A stretch of DNA of 62,000 bases, from the NCBI RefSeq assembly GCF_964340395.1, contig NC_135551.1:29035880-29097879 (forward strand), read 5' to 3'. The translations under genes were made by a program, and so were the position numbers. This document shows, in pieces, positions 1 to 11,800 of the stretch. Below the pieces are notes generated by a model, which was not told where the DNA came from, did no database searches, and saw only the letters and a program-made list of their open reading frames with translations. The first letter of the stretch is position 1; every line of letters starts with the position of its first letter. Source of the DNA: Glandiceps talaboti (lineage: Eukaryota; Hemichordata; Enteropneusta; Spengelidae).

Positions 1-304
1 TTACGAGGTACGTTTAAGAACAGACGGGGAGGGGGAGGTGAGGTTATTTTTTTTATCAGGGTAGAACAAGAAAAAACGTCATTAGAAGGGGGTTACTGTC
101 ACTGACGGATAAGGCAAATTTGGAAATCTAGAAAAAGTCGAAAACTACTTCCAGTAGGCGATATCATTACATAGAGTTATCATACAGATTTGGTAATTTG
201 AAAGAATATTTGTCCTTCCCAGGAAATGTTAGTTGTGACACTCAGTTCTAATGATATTGTTACCATAATAGACATTTCACAATGAAATATTTTGATCTTT
301 TCAG
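1..304 (+). other. probable intron, last intron of the RDEL-ending gene
   Basis: There is no convincing reading frame here. The stretch ends in a pyrimidine-rich run followed by TTTTCAG at 298-304, a good 3' splice site for the exon that follows. Nothing else was recognised. Confidence 0.45.
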
Positions 305-433
305 ACGTGGACGAAGGTTAAAGAATTATTTCATGACTTCGAGGATTTTCTCAGTAGTATCCAAGATGAGGAAAGTATTTTTGAGGACGAGATCATGGAC
401 GACAGCGCCACCATCGGCAGAGATGAATTGTAG
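305..433 (+). CDS. 3'-terminal coding exon of an ER-resident protein (C-terminal RDEL)
   Basis: A TTTTCAG acceptor at 298-304 opens an uninterrupted 42-codon frame that stops with TAG at 431-433. The peptide starts TWTKVKELFHDFEDFL, becomes strongly acidic (DEESIFEDEIMDD) and ends IGRDEL. A terminal RDEL is an established KDEL-receptor retrieval signal, so the parent protein is probably a soluble ER-lumenal protein. The frame starts without a methionine because earlier exons lie left of the window. An AATAAA at 671-676 gives a 3' UTR of about 250 nt. The family cannot be named from 42 residues; several ER enzymes and chaperones end in RDEL. The gene converges tail to tail with the JmjC gene on the other strand. 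The alternative is a chance open frame, but splice site, codon quality, stop, ER tail and poly(A) signal agree. Confidence 0.55.
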   Translation, partial: TWTKVKELFHDFEDFLSSIQDEESIFEDEIMDDSATIGRDEL

Positions 434-670
434 ACGATTGGCCTTTGTGGCAATGTTGCACATAGGTTTTTGTGACAACTTTTCAAAGTAAATCTTGTCA
501 GGAATAATTTACTGTAGGGATAGAAGTGTAAAGATATTTTGCTAAGATCTACTCCCATTCCAAATCTAGACTACAGTATTTGGTCAACAGCAGACCTACT
601 TACACAAGTCACTTCAGAGAATGTAAGTTAGTGGTGATAAATTTAGTCATCACTGAAAAAAAGGATAAAT

Positions 671-676
671 AATAAA
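671..676 (+). terminator. poly(A) signal AATAAA of the RDEL-ending gene
   Basis: This is a canonical AATAAA about 240 nt after the TAG stop, in an A-rich stretch. It is the first canonical hexamer downstream of the stop. Confidence 0.5.
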
Positions 677-825
677 AAATAATGTAAGAATGGAAACTGA
701 TTCAAAGAAACTAGTTGTAAATAAATGTAAATTTATGCAAATATGATGCAAAATATTCAAATCAATATATATTTATAAATAATATGTTGTTACAAATAGT
801 AGTTGATCAGTGTCAGTGTCAAGTT

Positions 826-1817
826 TAGCCTACTTGTAGACTTGAAGGACTAACACTACTACACTATCCTATTAAACTATAGCCTACCTGTAGACTTGAA
901 GGACTAATACTACTACACTATTCTGACTATCCTATTTGACATTTCGAAGTTGTGGATTTTTGCTCCTCCATCTTGATTGAAAATTCAGCTAGGATGGTGT
1001 AGTAGAGTTAGTCGATCGCTGTTAGTCCTTCAAGTCTACAGGTAGGCTATGTTAGTCATTCAAGTCTACAGGTAGGCTATGCTAGTCCTTCAAGTCTACA
1101 GGTAGGCTATGCTAGTCCTTCAAGTCTACAGGTAGGCTATGCTAGTCCTTCAAGTCTACAGGTAGGCTATGTTAGTCCTTCAAGTCTACAGGTAGGCTAT
1201 GCTAGTCCTTCAAGTCTACAGGTAGGCTGTGTTAGTCCTTCAAGTCTACAGGTAGGCTGTGCTAGTCCTTCAAGTCTACAGGTAGGCTGTGTTAGTCCTT
1301 CAAGTCTACAGGTAGGCTATGCTAGTCCTTCAAGTCTACAGGTAGGCTATGCTAGTCCTTCAAGTCTACAGGTAGGCTATGCTAGTCCTTCAAGTCTACA
1401 GGTAGGCTGTGTTAGTCCTTCAAGTCTACAGGTAGGCTATGCTAGTCCTTCAAGTCTACAGGGTGGCTGTGTTAGTCCTTCAAGTCTACAGGTAGGCTGT
1501 GCTAGTCCTTCAAGTCTACAGGTAGGCTGTGTTAGTCCTTCAAGTCTACAGGTAGGCTATGTTAGTCCTTCAAGTCTACAGGTAGGCTATGTTAGTCCTT
1601 CAAGTCTACAGGTAGGCTATGTTAGTCCTTCAAGTCTACAGGTAGGCTATGTTAGTCCTTCAAGTCTACAGGTAGGCTATGTTAGTCCTTCAAGTCTACA
1701 GGTAGGCTATGTTAGTCATTCAAGTCTACAGGTAGGCTATGTTAGTCCTTCAAGTCTACAGGTAGGCTATGTTAGTCCTTCAAGTCTACAGGTAGGCTAT
1801 GTTAGTCCTTCAAGTCT
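826..1817. repeat. 30-bp minisatellite array with inverted flanking copies
   Basis: From 1021 to 1817 a 30-bp unit built on TCCTTCAAGTCTACAGGTAG is repeated about 26 times with only a few base changes. Two copies in the opposite orientation lie at about 826-905, separated from the array by about 115 bp, so the left end can fold back on the array. It is intergenic, between the RDEL gene and the 3' end of the JmjC gene. Confidence 0.95.
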
Positions 1818-1988
1818 ATGTTAAGTTTACCACTTAAATTGATGGCAAAGCTGAACAAACACTCTTAGAAATGTTATTTTCAAGTATTATGAAATTCATA
1901 TTAAATATCCTTCTTACAGCATATACTTGTACAACCATGCACATCATATGAGTGTTTCTTGGAGGTCTGTAAATGTCAAGATATATGA

Positions 1989-2222
1989 CATGTATGTATG
2001 TATGTATGTATGTATGTATGTATGTATGTATGTATGTATGTATGTATGTATGTATGTATGTATGTACATTTGTATGTATGTATGTATGTATGTATGTATG
2101 TATGTATGTATGTATGTATGTGTGTATGTATGTGTGTGTCTGTCCGTCTCTCTCTCTGCCTGTCTGTCTGTCTCTCTCTCTGCCTGTCTCTGTCTCTGTC
2201 TCTCTGTCTCTCTCTCTCTTTC
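1989..2222. repeat. compound microsatellite (GTAT)n then (CTGT)/(CT)n
   Basis: About 140 bp of GTAT repeats with few interruptions are followed by about 90 bp of CTGT and CTCT repeats. Open frames across it on both strands are only translations of the repeat. Confidence 0.95.
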
Positions 2223-2239
2223 TCTCATTTCCCATCAGA

Positions 2240-2883
2240 AAAACAAATCAACACATTTTAATATTACAACTTTCAAATTTATTGCATATGATAAAGTACA
2301 GAAATACCAGTGAACCCATTTGCAAGATATCAAATATAAACATCTTGGAAAATATTTCCAATATCCTCAAAAATTAGATGATTTAATTTTCTTAACATGA
2401 TAACTACTTGATTCCAAGAACCTAAAGCAAAAGTGTTTTTCCTGTGTATAATACACCATAAAGGTGTCACTATGCATAATTAATTAACTGTCAAACTCGG
2501 CTATCCCACACCAAAAAATTGGAAAATCCATGCCCATATTTTGAGTTGAAAAAATAAATATATATACCCAAAACAGTATACACAAACTTATGTGAATTTA
2601 ACTGATGCCCCCCCCCCCCCACAAAAAAAAAAAAAAAAAAAAAAAAAATTGTATGTAGCCTTTAATAGATTGCATTTTATTTTATTTATTTGTTTATTTA
2701 TTTATTTATTTTCATTTGTTTGATTATTAAAGATTGAGTTCATATTGCAGTTTTAAGGTTGATAAAAGGAATCTGTTTTGACAGGCATCAAACTAAAATC
2801 AACAGAAAGACCAAATCACTATTCTGTTGCAACACAACAATGAATTTGACATTACTGGAGACAGTACGCACAGTTGACAGTTT

Positions 2884-2924
<41 letters not shown>

Positions 2925-3480
2925 GGTTCTACTTATTTAGCCACAAACTCCACTATATACTGACACTGTGGTTACAAAAACAGAAACAATGATACAACTT
3001 TCAGTCTACTACACACAGGTGATATTTAGTTCGAGCAAAAAAAAATGATAATTTTATTGTCTATGCAGAACATACTCATTAAGAAGTTGTGGTTGTTTCT
3101 AAATTCTTTCAAGTTTTGTCAGGTCAGTGTAACATGTAAATAACTTTATATCTAATATTACAAGCAATGCTGGAAAGGCTTGATCAGTAGTACACCATGC
3201 AATGGTTTATAAAACATTACAACTACTTTGACAGGTTACTTTAATAGCAAACCAATGTCACTTCTCCTAATACAATGTAAATCCAACTATACATACTCAG
3301 ATACAAAGGACAACAGCATTATTTCTAGTTGTTGTAATACTTATCTGAGGTCTTTGCTTAAATTGCCCTCAAATCTGTGTAACAAAAGATTACTATAGTT
3401 GCAGTAATATTTAATCTAGGTGATCAGAAGGTAGCCCTCCTGTAAGGTTCATGGTATAAAGAGGGAGACTATGTATAAAG
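2240..3480. other. intergenic AT-rich DNA with short homopolymers and a (GTT)n run
   Basis: It holds a C-run followed by an A-run at about 2607-2648 and a (GTT)n microsatellite at about 2885-2925. No gene, RNA or transposon was recognised. Confidence 0.7.
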
Positions 3481-3487
3481 AGGGAGA

Positions 3488-4672
3488 CATATGTACTAAA
3501 TATATATCAGTATACACATATGTACTAAATATATACCAGTATACACATATGTACTAAATATATATCAGCTGTATACACATATGTACTAAATATATACCAG
3601 TATACACATATGTACTAAATATATACCAGTATACACATATGTACTAAATATATACCAGTATACACATATGTACTAAATATATACCAGTATACACATATGT
3701 ACTAAATATATATCAGTATACACATATGTACTAAATATATATCAGTATACACATATGTACTAAATATATACCAGTATACACATATGTACTAAATATATAT
3801 CAGTATACACATATGTACTAAATATATATCAGTATACACATATGTACTAAATATATACCAGTATACACATATGTACTAAATATATACCAGTATACACATA
3901 TGTACTAAATATATATCAGTATACACATATGTACTAAATATATATCAGTATACACATATGTACTAAATATATATCAGTATATACATATGTACTAAATATA
4001 TATCAGTATACACATATGTACTAAATATATATCAGTATACACATATGTACTAAATATATATCAGTATACACATACATGTACTAAATATATACCAGTATAC
4101 ACATATGTACTAAATATATACCAGTATACACATATGTACTAAATATATATCAGTATACACATATGTACTAAATATATATCAGTATACACATATGTACTAA
4201 ATATATACCAGTATACACATATGTACTAAATATATATCAGTATACACATATGTACTAAATATATATCAGTATACACATGCATGTACTAAATATATATCAG
4301 TATACACATATGTACTAAATATATATCAGTATACACATACATGTACTAAATATATACCAGTATACACATATGTACTAAATATATATCAGTATACACATAT
4401 GTAGTAAATATATATCAGTATACACATACATGTAGTAAATATATATCAGTATACACATGCATGTAGTAAATATATATCAGTATACACATACATGTAGTAA
4501 ATATATATCAGTATACACATGCATGTACTAAATATATATCAGTATACACATATGTACTAAATATATATCAGTATACACATACATGTACTAAATATATACC
4601 AGTATACACATATGTACTAAATATATACCAGTATACACATATGTACTATATATATATCAGTATACACATACA
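3488..4672. repeat. 29-bp AT-rich minisatellite array
   Basis: A 29-bp unit containing ATATGTACTAAATATATA and CAGTATACAC is repeated about 40 times. Variants alternate TATATCAG with TATACCAG and ATATGTAC with ATACATGTAC. The unit is rich in short palindromes (GTATAC, ATATAT, GTAC). Confidence 0.95.
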
Positions 4673-4994
4673 GTTGTCTCAATGTGTTATTTGTTGGTTG
4701 CAATAAGCAATACGGGTTATATCATCAGCCATTGTACAACATGTAATGTAGCTGAAAGCAATAGCTTTTGGTTACCTCTACTGGGATTTGAAGGGTGTAT
4801 AAAGGGTTTTCCTATGTCACACTCCATGATAAATGAGGTCCTCTCTTAAAGTATTAATATTACCACCAATAAATCCATGCAGGAAGACAAGAATTACCAA
4901 ATTACTATTACATGGTAATTTCTGTAGAATTTACAAAATTAGTTTACTGCCCAAGTTCAACAATAAAACTGGGATTGCATAGAATTAATTATTA

Positions 4995-5000
4995 TTTATT
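4995..5000 (-). terminator. candidate poly(A) signal of the JmjC gene
   Basis: TTTATT on the + strand reads AATAAA on the gene strand, about 760 nt after the TAA stop at 5758-5760. If used, the 48-bp minisatellite is inside the 3' UTR. No closer canonical hexamer was seen. Confidence 0.35.
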
Positions 5001-5335
5001 CTCTTTTGCAAATGTCTTTATAAATTGGATCATATTTTTAATGTGCAGCCAAGTGTTTGCGTTGTGAAAATGGAAAAAAATGTACCTAGCACGTCTTCCT
5101 AGGAATCAGTAATCTGACATTTCACAAAATTAGTATTCCTATCAGATTAGATACCAAATTAGAACTTAGTATATATATACACATCAAAAATACAATAAAG
5201 CAATTTATAGCAACACACAGTTGTTCTATTCGTGGGGCAAGATTTGGGTCATAATCAACATTTAGAATTTGAAGAAGGCAAGAAAATAGCACCCTCACTA
5301 GGGAACTAATGGGGTATGTTTGATTTACATAGACA

Positions 5336-5745
5336 TGATTATAACGACCAATCATGTTTGTGGTAATTTAACCCATAATCATATGATTATAACAACTATT
5401 CGTATTTGTGGTAATTTAGCCAGTAATCACATGATTATAACAACCAATCATCCTTGTGGTAATTTAACCCATAATCACATGATCAGAACAACTATTTGTA
5501 TTTGTGATAATTTAGCCCATAATCACATGATTATAACAACCAATCATATTTGTGGTAATTTAACCCATAATCACATGATTATAACAACTATTCATATTTG
5601 TGGTAATTTAGCCCAAAATCACATGATTACAATAACCAATCATATTTGTGTTAATTTAGCCAGTAATCACATGATTACAACAACCAATCATATTAGTGGT
5701 AATTTAGCCAGTAATCATATGATTACAACAACCAATCATACAAGA
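5336..5745. repeat. 48-bp minisatellite beside or within the JmjC 3' UTR
   Basis: About nine copies of a 48-bp unit of the form ATGATTATAACAACCAATCA followed by TTTGTGGTAATTTAGCC. Because 48 is a multiple of three, the + strand shows an open frame with a 16-residue periodic translation, which is a by-product. The array ends 13 bp from the JmjC stop codon. Confidence 0.9.
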
Positions 5746-5757
5746 ATTCATACATTA

Positions 5758-5829
5758 TTAGAGTTCCACTCTTGATTTGCTGCCTGATATTCCTGCCTGT
5801 AATTTCTTCTGTGCCTTCTCAGCAAGTAC
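5758..5829 (-). CDS. JmjC gene last exon (C-terminal RVEL)
   Basis: It encodes VLAEKAQKKLQAGISGSKSR followed by VEL and TAA. The acceptor is CTTGTTACAG. A terminal xVEL is a weak relative of KDEL; with the signal peptide it suggests retrieval to the ER. Three extra copies of this acceptor lie upstream in the intron. Confidence 0.85.
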   Translation of the reverse strand, partial: VLAEKAQKKLQAGISGSKSRVEL

Positions 5830-8800
5830 CTGTAACAAGATAGTAGAGTATTTAGTTTACTTGAATGTCACAGTCCTGTCTCTTACAGTAGCACTGTTTA
5901 CTATAGTTGTGCCTTCTAAGCCAATACCTGTAACAAGAAAGTATTAGTTTATATCACAGTCCTGTCTCTACAGCCAGCACCGTTTACTATATAGTTGTGC
6001 CTTCTAAGCCAATACCTGTAACAAGAAAGTAATTAGTTTATGTCACAGTCCTGTCTCTACAGCCAGCACCGTTTACTATAGTTGTGCCTTCTATGCCAAT
6101 ACCTGTAACAAGAAAGTAATTAGTTTATATCACAGTCCAGTCTCTCGATGGCATGTTTACTATGGAGCAATAATCACTTGCATAAACTTATAATGATAAT
6201 GGTAATAACAGTAATAATATATAGTTAATTATTTTCAAAAGGTGTTTTAAAAAACACCCCTTCAAAATATTTTTGTAGACCATAAGGTAAGAATTACATT
6301 TTCAGAAATAGGATATTTGATGAGTCGTATAAATTGACTGTTATATGCCATCATGTGACTGTACTTGACATCTCCTAAAATAGACTATTTTAATTCACAT
6401 GGGATAACATGGTTTTTTTTTATGATTGACTGTGTTTTTATACAAGGTCATCTTTGGAGTCAATTACTATTGTCTACTTAATTAATAATCTCCAAAGTAT
6501 ATCGATGTTTTTTTTCATTACAACAAATGTAAAGTTATTAAAGTTAAATGTCTCTAACACTTACTGCCTGTTGTTCCTCCATTATTGCACCAAATGTAAG
6601 GTTGTTAAAGTTAACTCTAACACTTACTGCCCGTTGTTCCTCCATTATTGCACCAAATGTAAGGTTGTTAAAGTTAACTCTAACACTTACTGCCTGTTGT
6701 TCCTCCATTATTGCACCAAATATAAGGTTATCAAAGTTAAATATCTCTAACACTTACTGCCTGTTGTTCCTCCATTATTGCACCAAATTTAAGGTTATCA
6801 AAGTTAACTCTAACACTTACTGCCTGTTGTTCCTCCATTATTGCACCAAATGTAAGGTTATCAAATTTAAATATCTCTAACACTTACTGCCTGTTGTTCC
6901 TCCATTATTGCACCAAATTCTTCAAGGATTAAATCAATCACGTTTTCTCCTTCATTTTCCTCTTCCTAAAATTAAATTTAAGTCAAACAAAATATATGAA
7001 TGAGGGTCAAACCATTTTCATATTCTCAGTTGTAAATGTTGAACTCACTAAAAACGAGTTCACCTACATGAAGTTGAACAACTAAAGAAGCATTGATTAT
7101 GCCAGTTTGGAAGTCTCAAGTTGGGGCAAATGATGTCATTTTGGGGACCCTTGGGTCATGTGAAAATTGTGAGTTTCATGGCATTGGGGTACCTGTGGAG
7201 CCCAAGAGCTACATGCGTTAAACATGTAATTCACGTAAATAAATTGGCCTGTCTTTCCAAATTAGTGACACTTTTGGAGTGGAAAATGAGTTTTTTTGCT
7301 TTACGAGAAGGTTAACTTGGGGCATCCCATGTGTGATGTCATAATATTAGTAACTGCACACAACTTTAGGTCCCTTGAGATGGCACTATCAAATATACCC
7401 CGAGAAATTGAAATTGTGACCTTACACCACAAGGTCAAAGGTTAAAAACTATACAAGTTCTGCCATCTTTCAGCTTTAAAAATAAAGAGTACCACTAAAG
7501 GAATGTTAGGTTTCAACTTGGTGGCATTTTTTTCAAATAGTAACTTTTTCCTAATCTGTCAAATTGCTAATAGATATCTGACACATGCAATGTCGAGTAG
7601 TTGCAACTAATGGTCAGACAACGCAGTCACTATAATTTCTACAATTACAGTTCTTAAAAGTCAACAAATTTGTAACAAGTTTTTATCAAATTATAAACCC
7701 ATGAGCTAGGATCTATAATTAGACATTATTCACAATAATAGGTAAGAAAAATATATAATAATCAGTGACCTAAGGGGCCTTGTCACTACTAGTCACAAGA
7801 TGAGTAGTGACATAACCCTCTAGGTCACAAGCATTTTTTGACTGAATGCAGAAATATATTGGGGAATAATTAATTACACCAGTGCAAGCATTACTTATGA
7901 AAAATCAGGAAAACTAATGGAGATTTCAATCACAGTAGAACCAATGACATAGACATGTATTGTTGTGACATGGAACAACCAGGGTATAAATTCCATATAT
8001 TTTGTTCAAATTGACTTGTATATGGTATGTTAAACTGTTTTGCTATTTGTATACTAGCAGTCAACAACTGCTAAAGGCTATCCATCACAAATGTATTTGT
8101 ATGGAACATGTTTATACCTTCAGGGCATCTTGCATTGCTTCTTTTACATCGGCCTTTGACAACATAGCATCTTTATCCACATCAAGTATTCCAAACAGCT
8201 GTCAAAAGGAAAAAGGTCAAGTTACTAATCAAATATATCCAGAAATGTATTTATTTATTTAACTTTGACAAAAGTCAGGTAGTCCACACAGGTAACAAAC
8301 ACCTATAAATGTGGACCCAAAAACAAAATATACATAAAAAATACCAGACAACTGGCAACAGCTACAGATACAATATGAGATAAATGGAAACACCTACAGT
8401 TACATTAAACGACACTTTGTACAATGTCAAACTGACAGAATTGGAGAAATTGAAAGACTGGAGAAAATCAAATCAAATATGAGTTTCAAAATATTTAACC
8501 GTAACCTAAATGACTGCAGAAAGAAAAAATTGATATATTTGTATGGTGGCCCCTCATTTGTTTTCTTGAGTTGAACTGAAAATGGGTTGGCGTTTTCTTG
8601 CACAAAGTCAAAGCAAATATTTAGAGAGTTTGATATTTTTGAGGTGTTCTTTTTGTTAAAATAGTTTTTTACAAAAATTAACACTGCATGAAATGATAAG
8701 AGTAAATTAAGGTTCTAAGTATGACTTACAATAAATCATGAAAATAACGATTCATTAATTTCTGATCAGAAAATAAATTTAGTTTTATTTCTTGAATATC

Positions 8801-11800
8801 TTTTTAATCCATAATTTCAAACAACCAATATTTGAGGCAGAATGTGAAAGGAATTAGTAAATTATAGCTCACGCAGCGGCTTTGAAGCGACCACACAGTG
8901 TGTCTAGTACGCATCCTATATACTATGCATTTTTTGGGGGGTGGTTTTACCCAAGGATGCATTGCGGCGCAATGACTACACATGCACATCCTATATGTTA
9001 TGCCCATTCTCCACGCAAAGGGTGCTATCTACAATATCATTATGAGGCAGCCTAGGCAGCCAGTCACAAGTGAATCTACCCTGCGCGAGCTTATGGGCTT
9101 TACTTAGTTATATTAGGAACTGTTAATTAAGAAAGAACAAAAATTTGTAAAAGAATTTAAGAGATTATAAAATCCCTACCTCTTCCGCTAATTGAGTACA
9201 TTCTGGTGTCCAAACTGCTAGATGTGCAAATATGCCAGACTGAGAATCCTGTCAATAATAACATGCCAACAACATTGAATAGGGAACTTGCAATCCAGAC
9301 TGAGCATGCTCAGATGTAAGGGACTATGGGAATATCTGTGGTTATCGTAATACCTAATCAGGAGCTACCAATAAAATAAGCCTCCCACAATGGTCAGGGT
9401 GACTATGAATTGATCATTCGTGGTTAAAAACAATGTAACATTATTGTTTACAATACTATTTAATTAGTATTCATTATCACATTTCCCATGATGCAACATT
9501 CAACATGGCGGGTTTGCAAGTTCCCTATTAAACAACATTAAATTAGATGTGGTACAGATGCAGTTTAATATCAATATTCATATTTCCATTAGCTCCAATA
9601 AAAAGTATCATTTTTTCACAATTGTTTGCTCTTGTCCTTTTTTTCTGTTAAACATCTCAGTTAAAGTTCTTTGTTGATGAGCTTGACTCCATCTTAGCTG
9701 AAAACTTAAAATACCAATAATTGGACATTGTACATGTTAATCAGTGGTCGATAGTATCCATAAGCCACACAGAAACTCGTTGAAAAAATATAAAAAATCA
9801 ATGTGATTTGATTTATTGTGTATATATTTACTATGTATAATATTACAAGTAAGTTATTGTAATAACAAAACATTTTTTTAAAACACTCTAGTTGCACTTA
9901 GTACAGCTTTAATGGACTGTAGATTTTCATTTCATCTTCTTGGTCTGATTTTGGTTTTATTTTGTCACAGATGTTAAAGCTTGTTTACATATACTTACAT
10001 TCTTCATAGATGTTACAAACTCTTCGAAACTTATACTTTTATCCTGAATATACTTTCCAAAAAATATCCTGCAAAAAATGAAAAAAGAAAATATAGGAGC
10101 TTCCAAACATAACCATTTTCAGTAAGGACACTCAAGTCTTGTTAAAATTGATTCAGAACTGTTTCATGTCATGACTGAAGTGGGTTTCTTTCTGAGGGCA
10201 AACATGAAAATTGTGAAAAAAGGTTATGGCTAGAAACTTGAAAGCTCTTGAATCGTCAGTATTGGCTTTATATACATACTCATCTATTCCTCCTTCAGCC
10301 ATTTCAGGATTCAGGTCTGTTTCAAAGACAACATCAGCAATGGAGTCAGGCTGTGGATTTCCACAGTTGTCTTCTGTAGGCGTAAGCTGTGGTCTATGAT
10401 TCCACCAAATATTCACAGCAAGATTGGTATCAAAGGAGTTGACCTGATGAAACCTGCAAACACAAAAAAGTAAAAAATTAGAATAACAAGAATTGGGATT
10501 TAAAAGAACATCTGATTCAATAAATCAAACACACAATCATACTTCTACTTTCATTCTCATAAAAGTCTATTGAGAAACGAGATGAGGGAGCTACTAACAA
10601 AACACAAGTCCTACATCTATATTCTACGATCTCTAAGTGTAATATTAAGATGCAAAGAAACAAAAGTGATCAGAAATATGAATTTACAATTTTGAAATGG
10701 GTCGTACAAATATATATGAAATTATATATATAACACAGTATCAAGCAAAATACACAGGAGCCGTTACATAGAGTTTCACGCTGTTGCGATCATCAGATGA
10801 CGATCGTAACATTCAGTCATCTGATGATTGCAACAGCGTGAAACACTATGTAATGGCTCCTGTGTATCTTGCTTGATACTGTGTTATTTGCACCACTCTA
10901 TATACGATTGTATATATATATATACAGTGAAAAGAAAACAAAATAGATAGTATATACAGTATATGCCTTCTACATTGCATCTCATATTTGTGCTAGGTTT
11001 AAAAGTAATCAGCCATTGTTGAGAAAACATTGTTGGATAGGTAAGTGAGAAGGAGAGAAAGATCCATGCCTGAGACCCATCCCATTGTGCGTTTGAGGCA
11101 GTGAATATTCAAGGCAGGGGGGACTTCATCAGAAACTGGCCACAAAATTGGCAATTCCCATGAAAGTTACTCTGCAAGTATATATGTGTACCTTGAACTT
11201 TAAAAACAAAACACTAATTGGGAAGAGAATATCAAAAGCAAAGCTGGTATTTCACGGTTACGAGTAAATTATTTACTAGGATTATTGTGTTTGTACGTCC
11301 AACTTTGAGCTATTCTGAGTTCTAATGTCAAGGCTCAGAATAGAATTATATAATGCTATCTGGGTGACACATAAATGTCAGTATAATATTTCATTGTTGA
11401 CATGTTTGGAAACTTTTCTTCAATCAAATTTGTACAAATTTTCATATGATCTGATATTATGCTCTCTTAGTAATGCCATTACTTCATTCTATTGCACACA
11501 TTTGGCATGCAAATCAAAATTCTGATTTCTATTAAAGTATATTTTCAAAGTAAACTTAATTTAAAATTGACTACAAATATACTAAAACATATTGTTCTCA
11601 TCAAATACATAGTCCCCAGTATTAATTTGTTTAAAATAAAATCTGATCACTGAGAGCCTGGCTTTCATTTATTTCTAATAAAACAACTACAAAAAAATAA
11701 ATAAATTAAAAACTGTTTTTCAAAAATAAAACTTTTAAGTACAATATTTGACATGACTGTGTTTCTCCTATGTGTTCTGGTACCATAAAAATGCCTGGAG

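Noticed and set aside
282-491. 69-codon + strand frame starting MKYFDLF
   Set aside because: It crosses the acceptor at 298-304 in a different frame from the exon that ends RDEL and has no domain support.
1021-1817. CRISPR-like array
   Set aside because: Units are contiguous 30-mers without unique spacers, in an animal genome; it is a minisatellite.
1834-2377. Long open frames on both strands across the GTAT/CTGT microsatellite
   Set aside because: They consist almost entirely of translated tetranucleotide repeat (MYVC or YIHT periodicity).
5320-5775. 151-codon + strand frame with a 16-residue repeat
   Set aside because: It is the translation of a 48-bp minisatellite on the strand opposite the JmjC 3' end, and the period being a multiple of three explains the openness.
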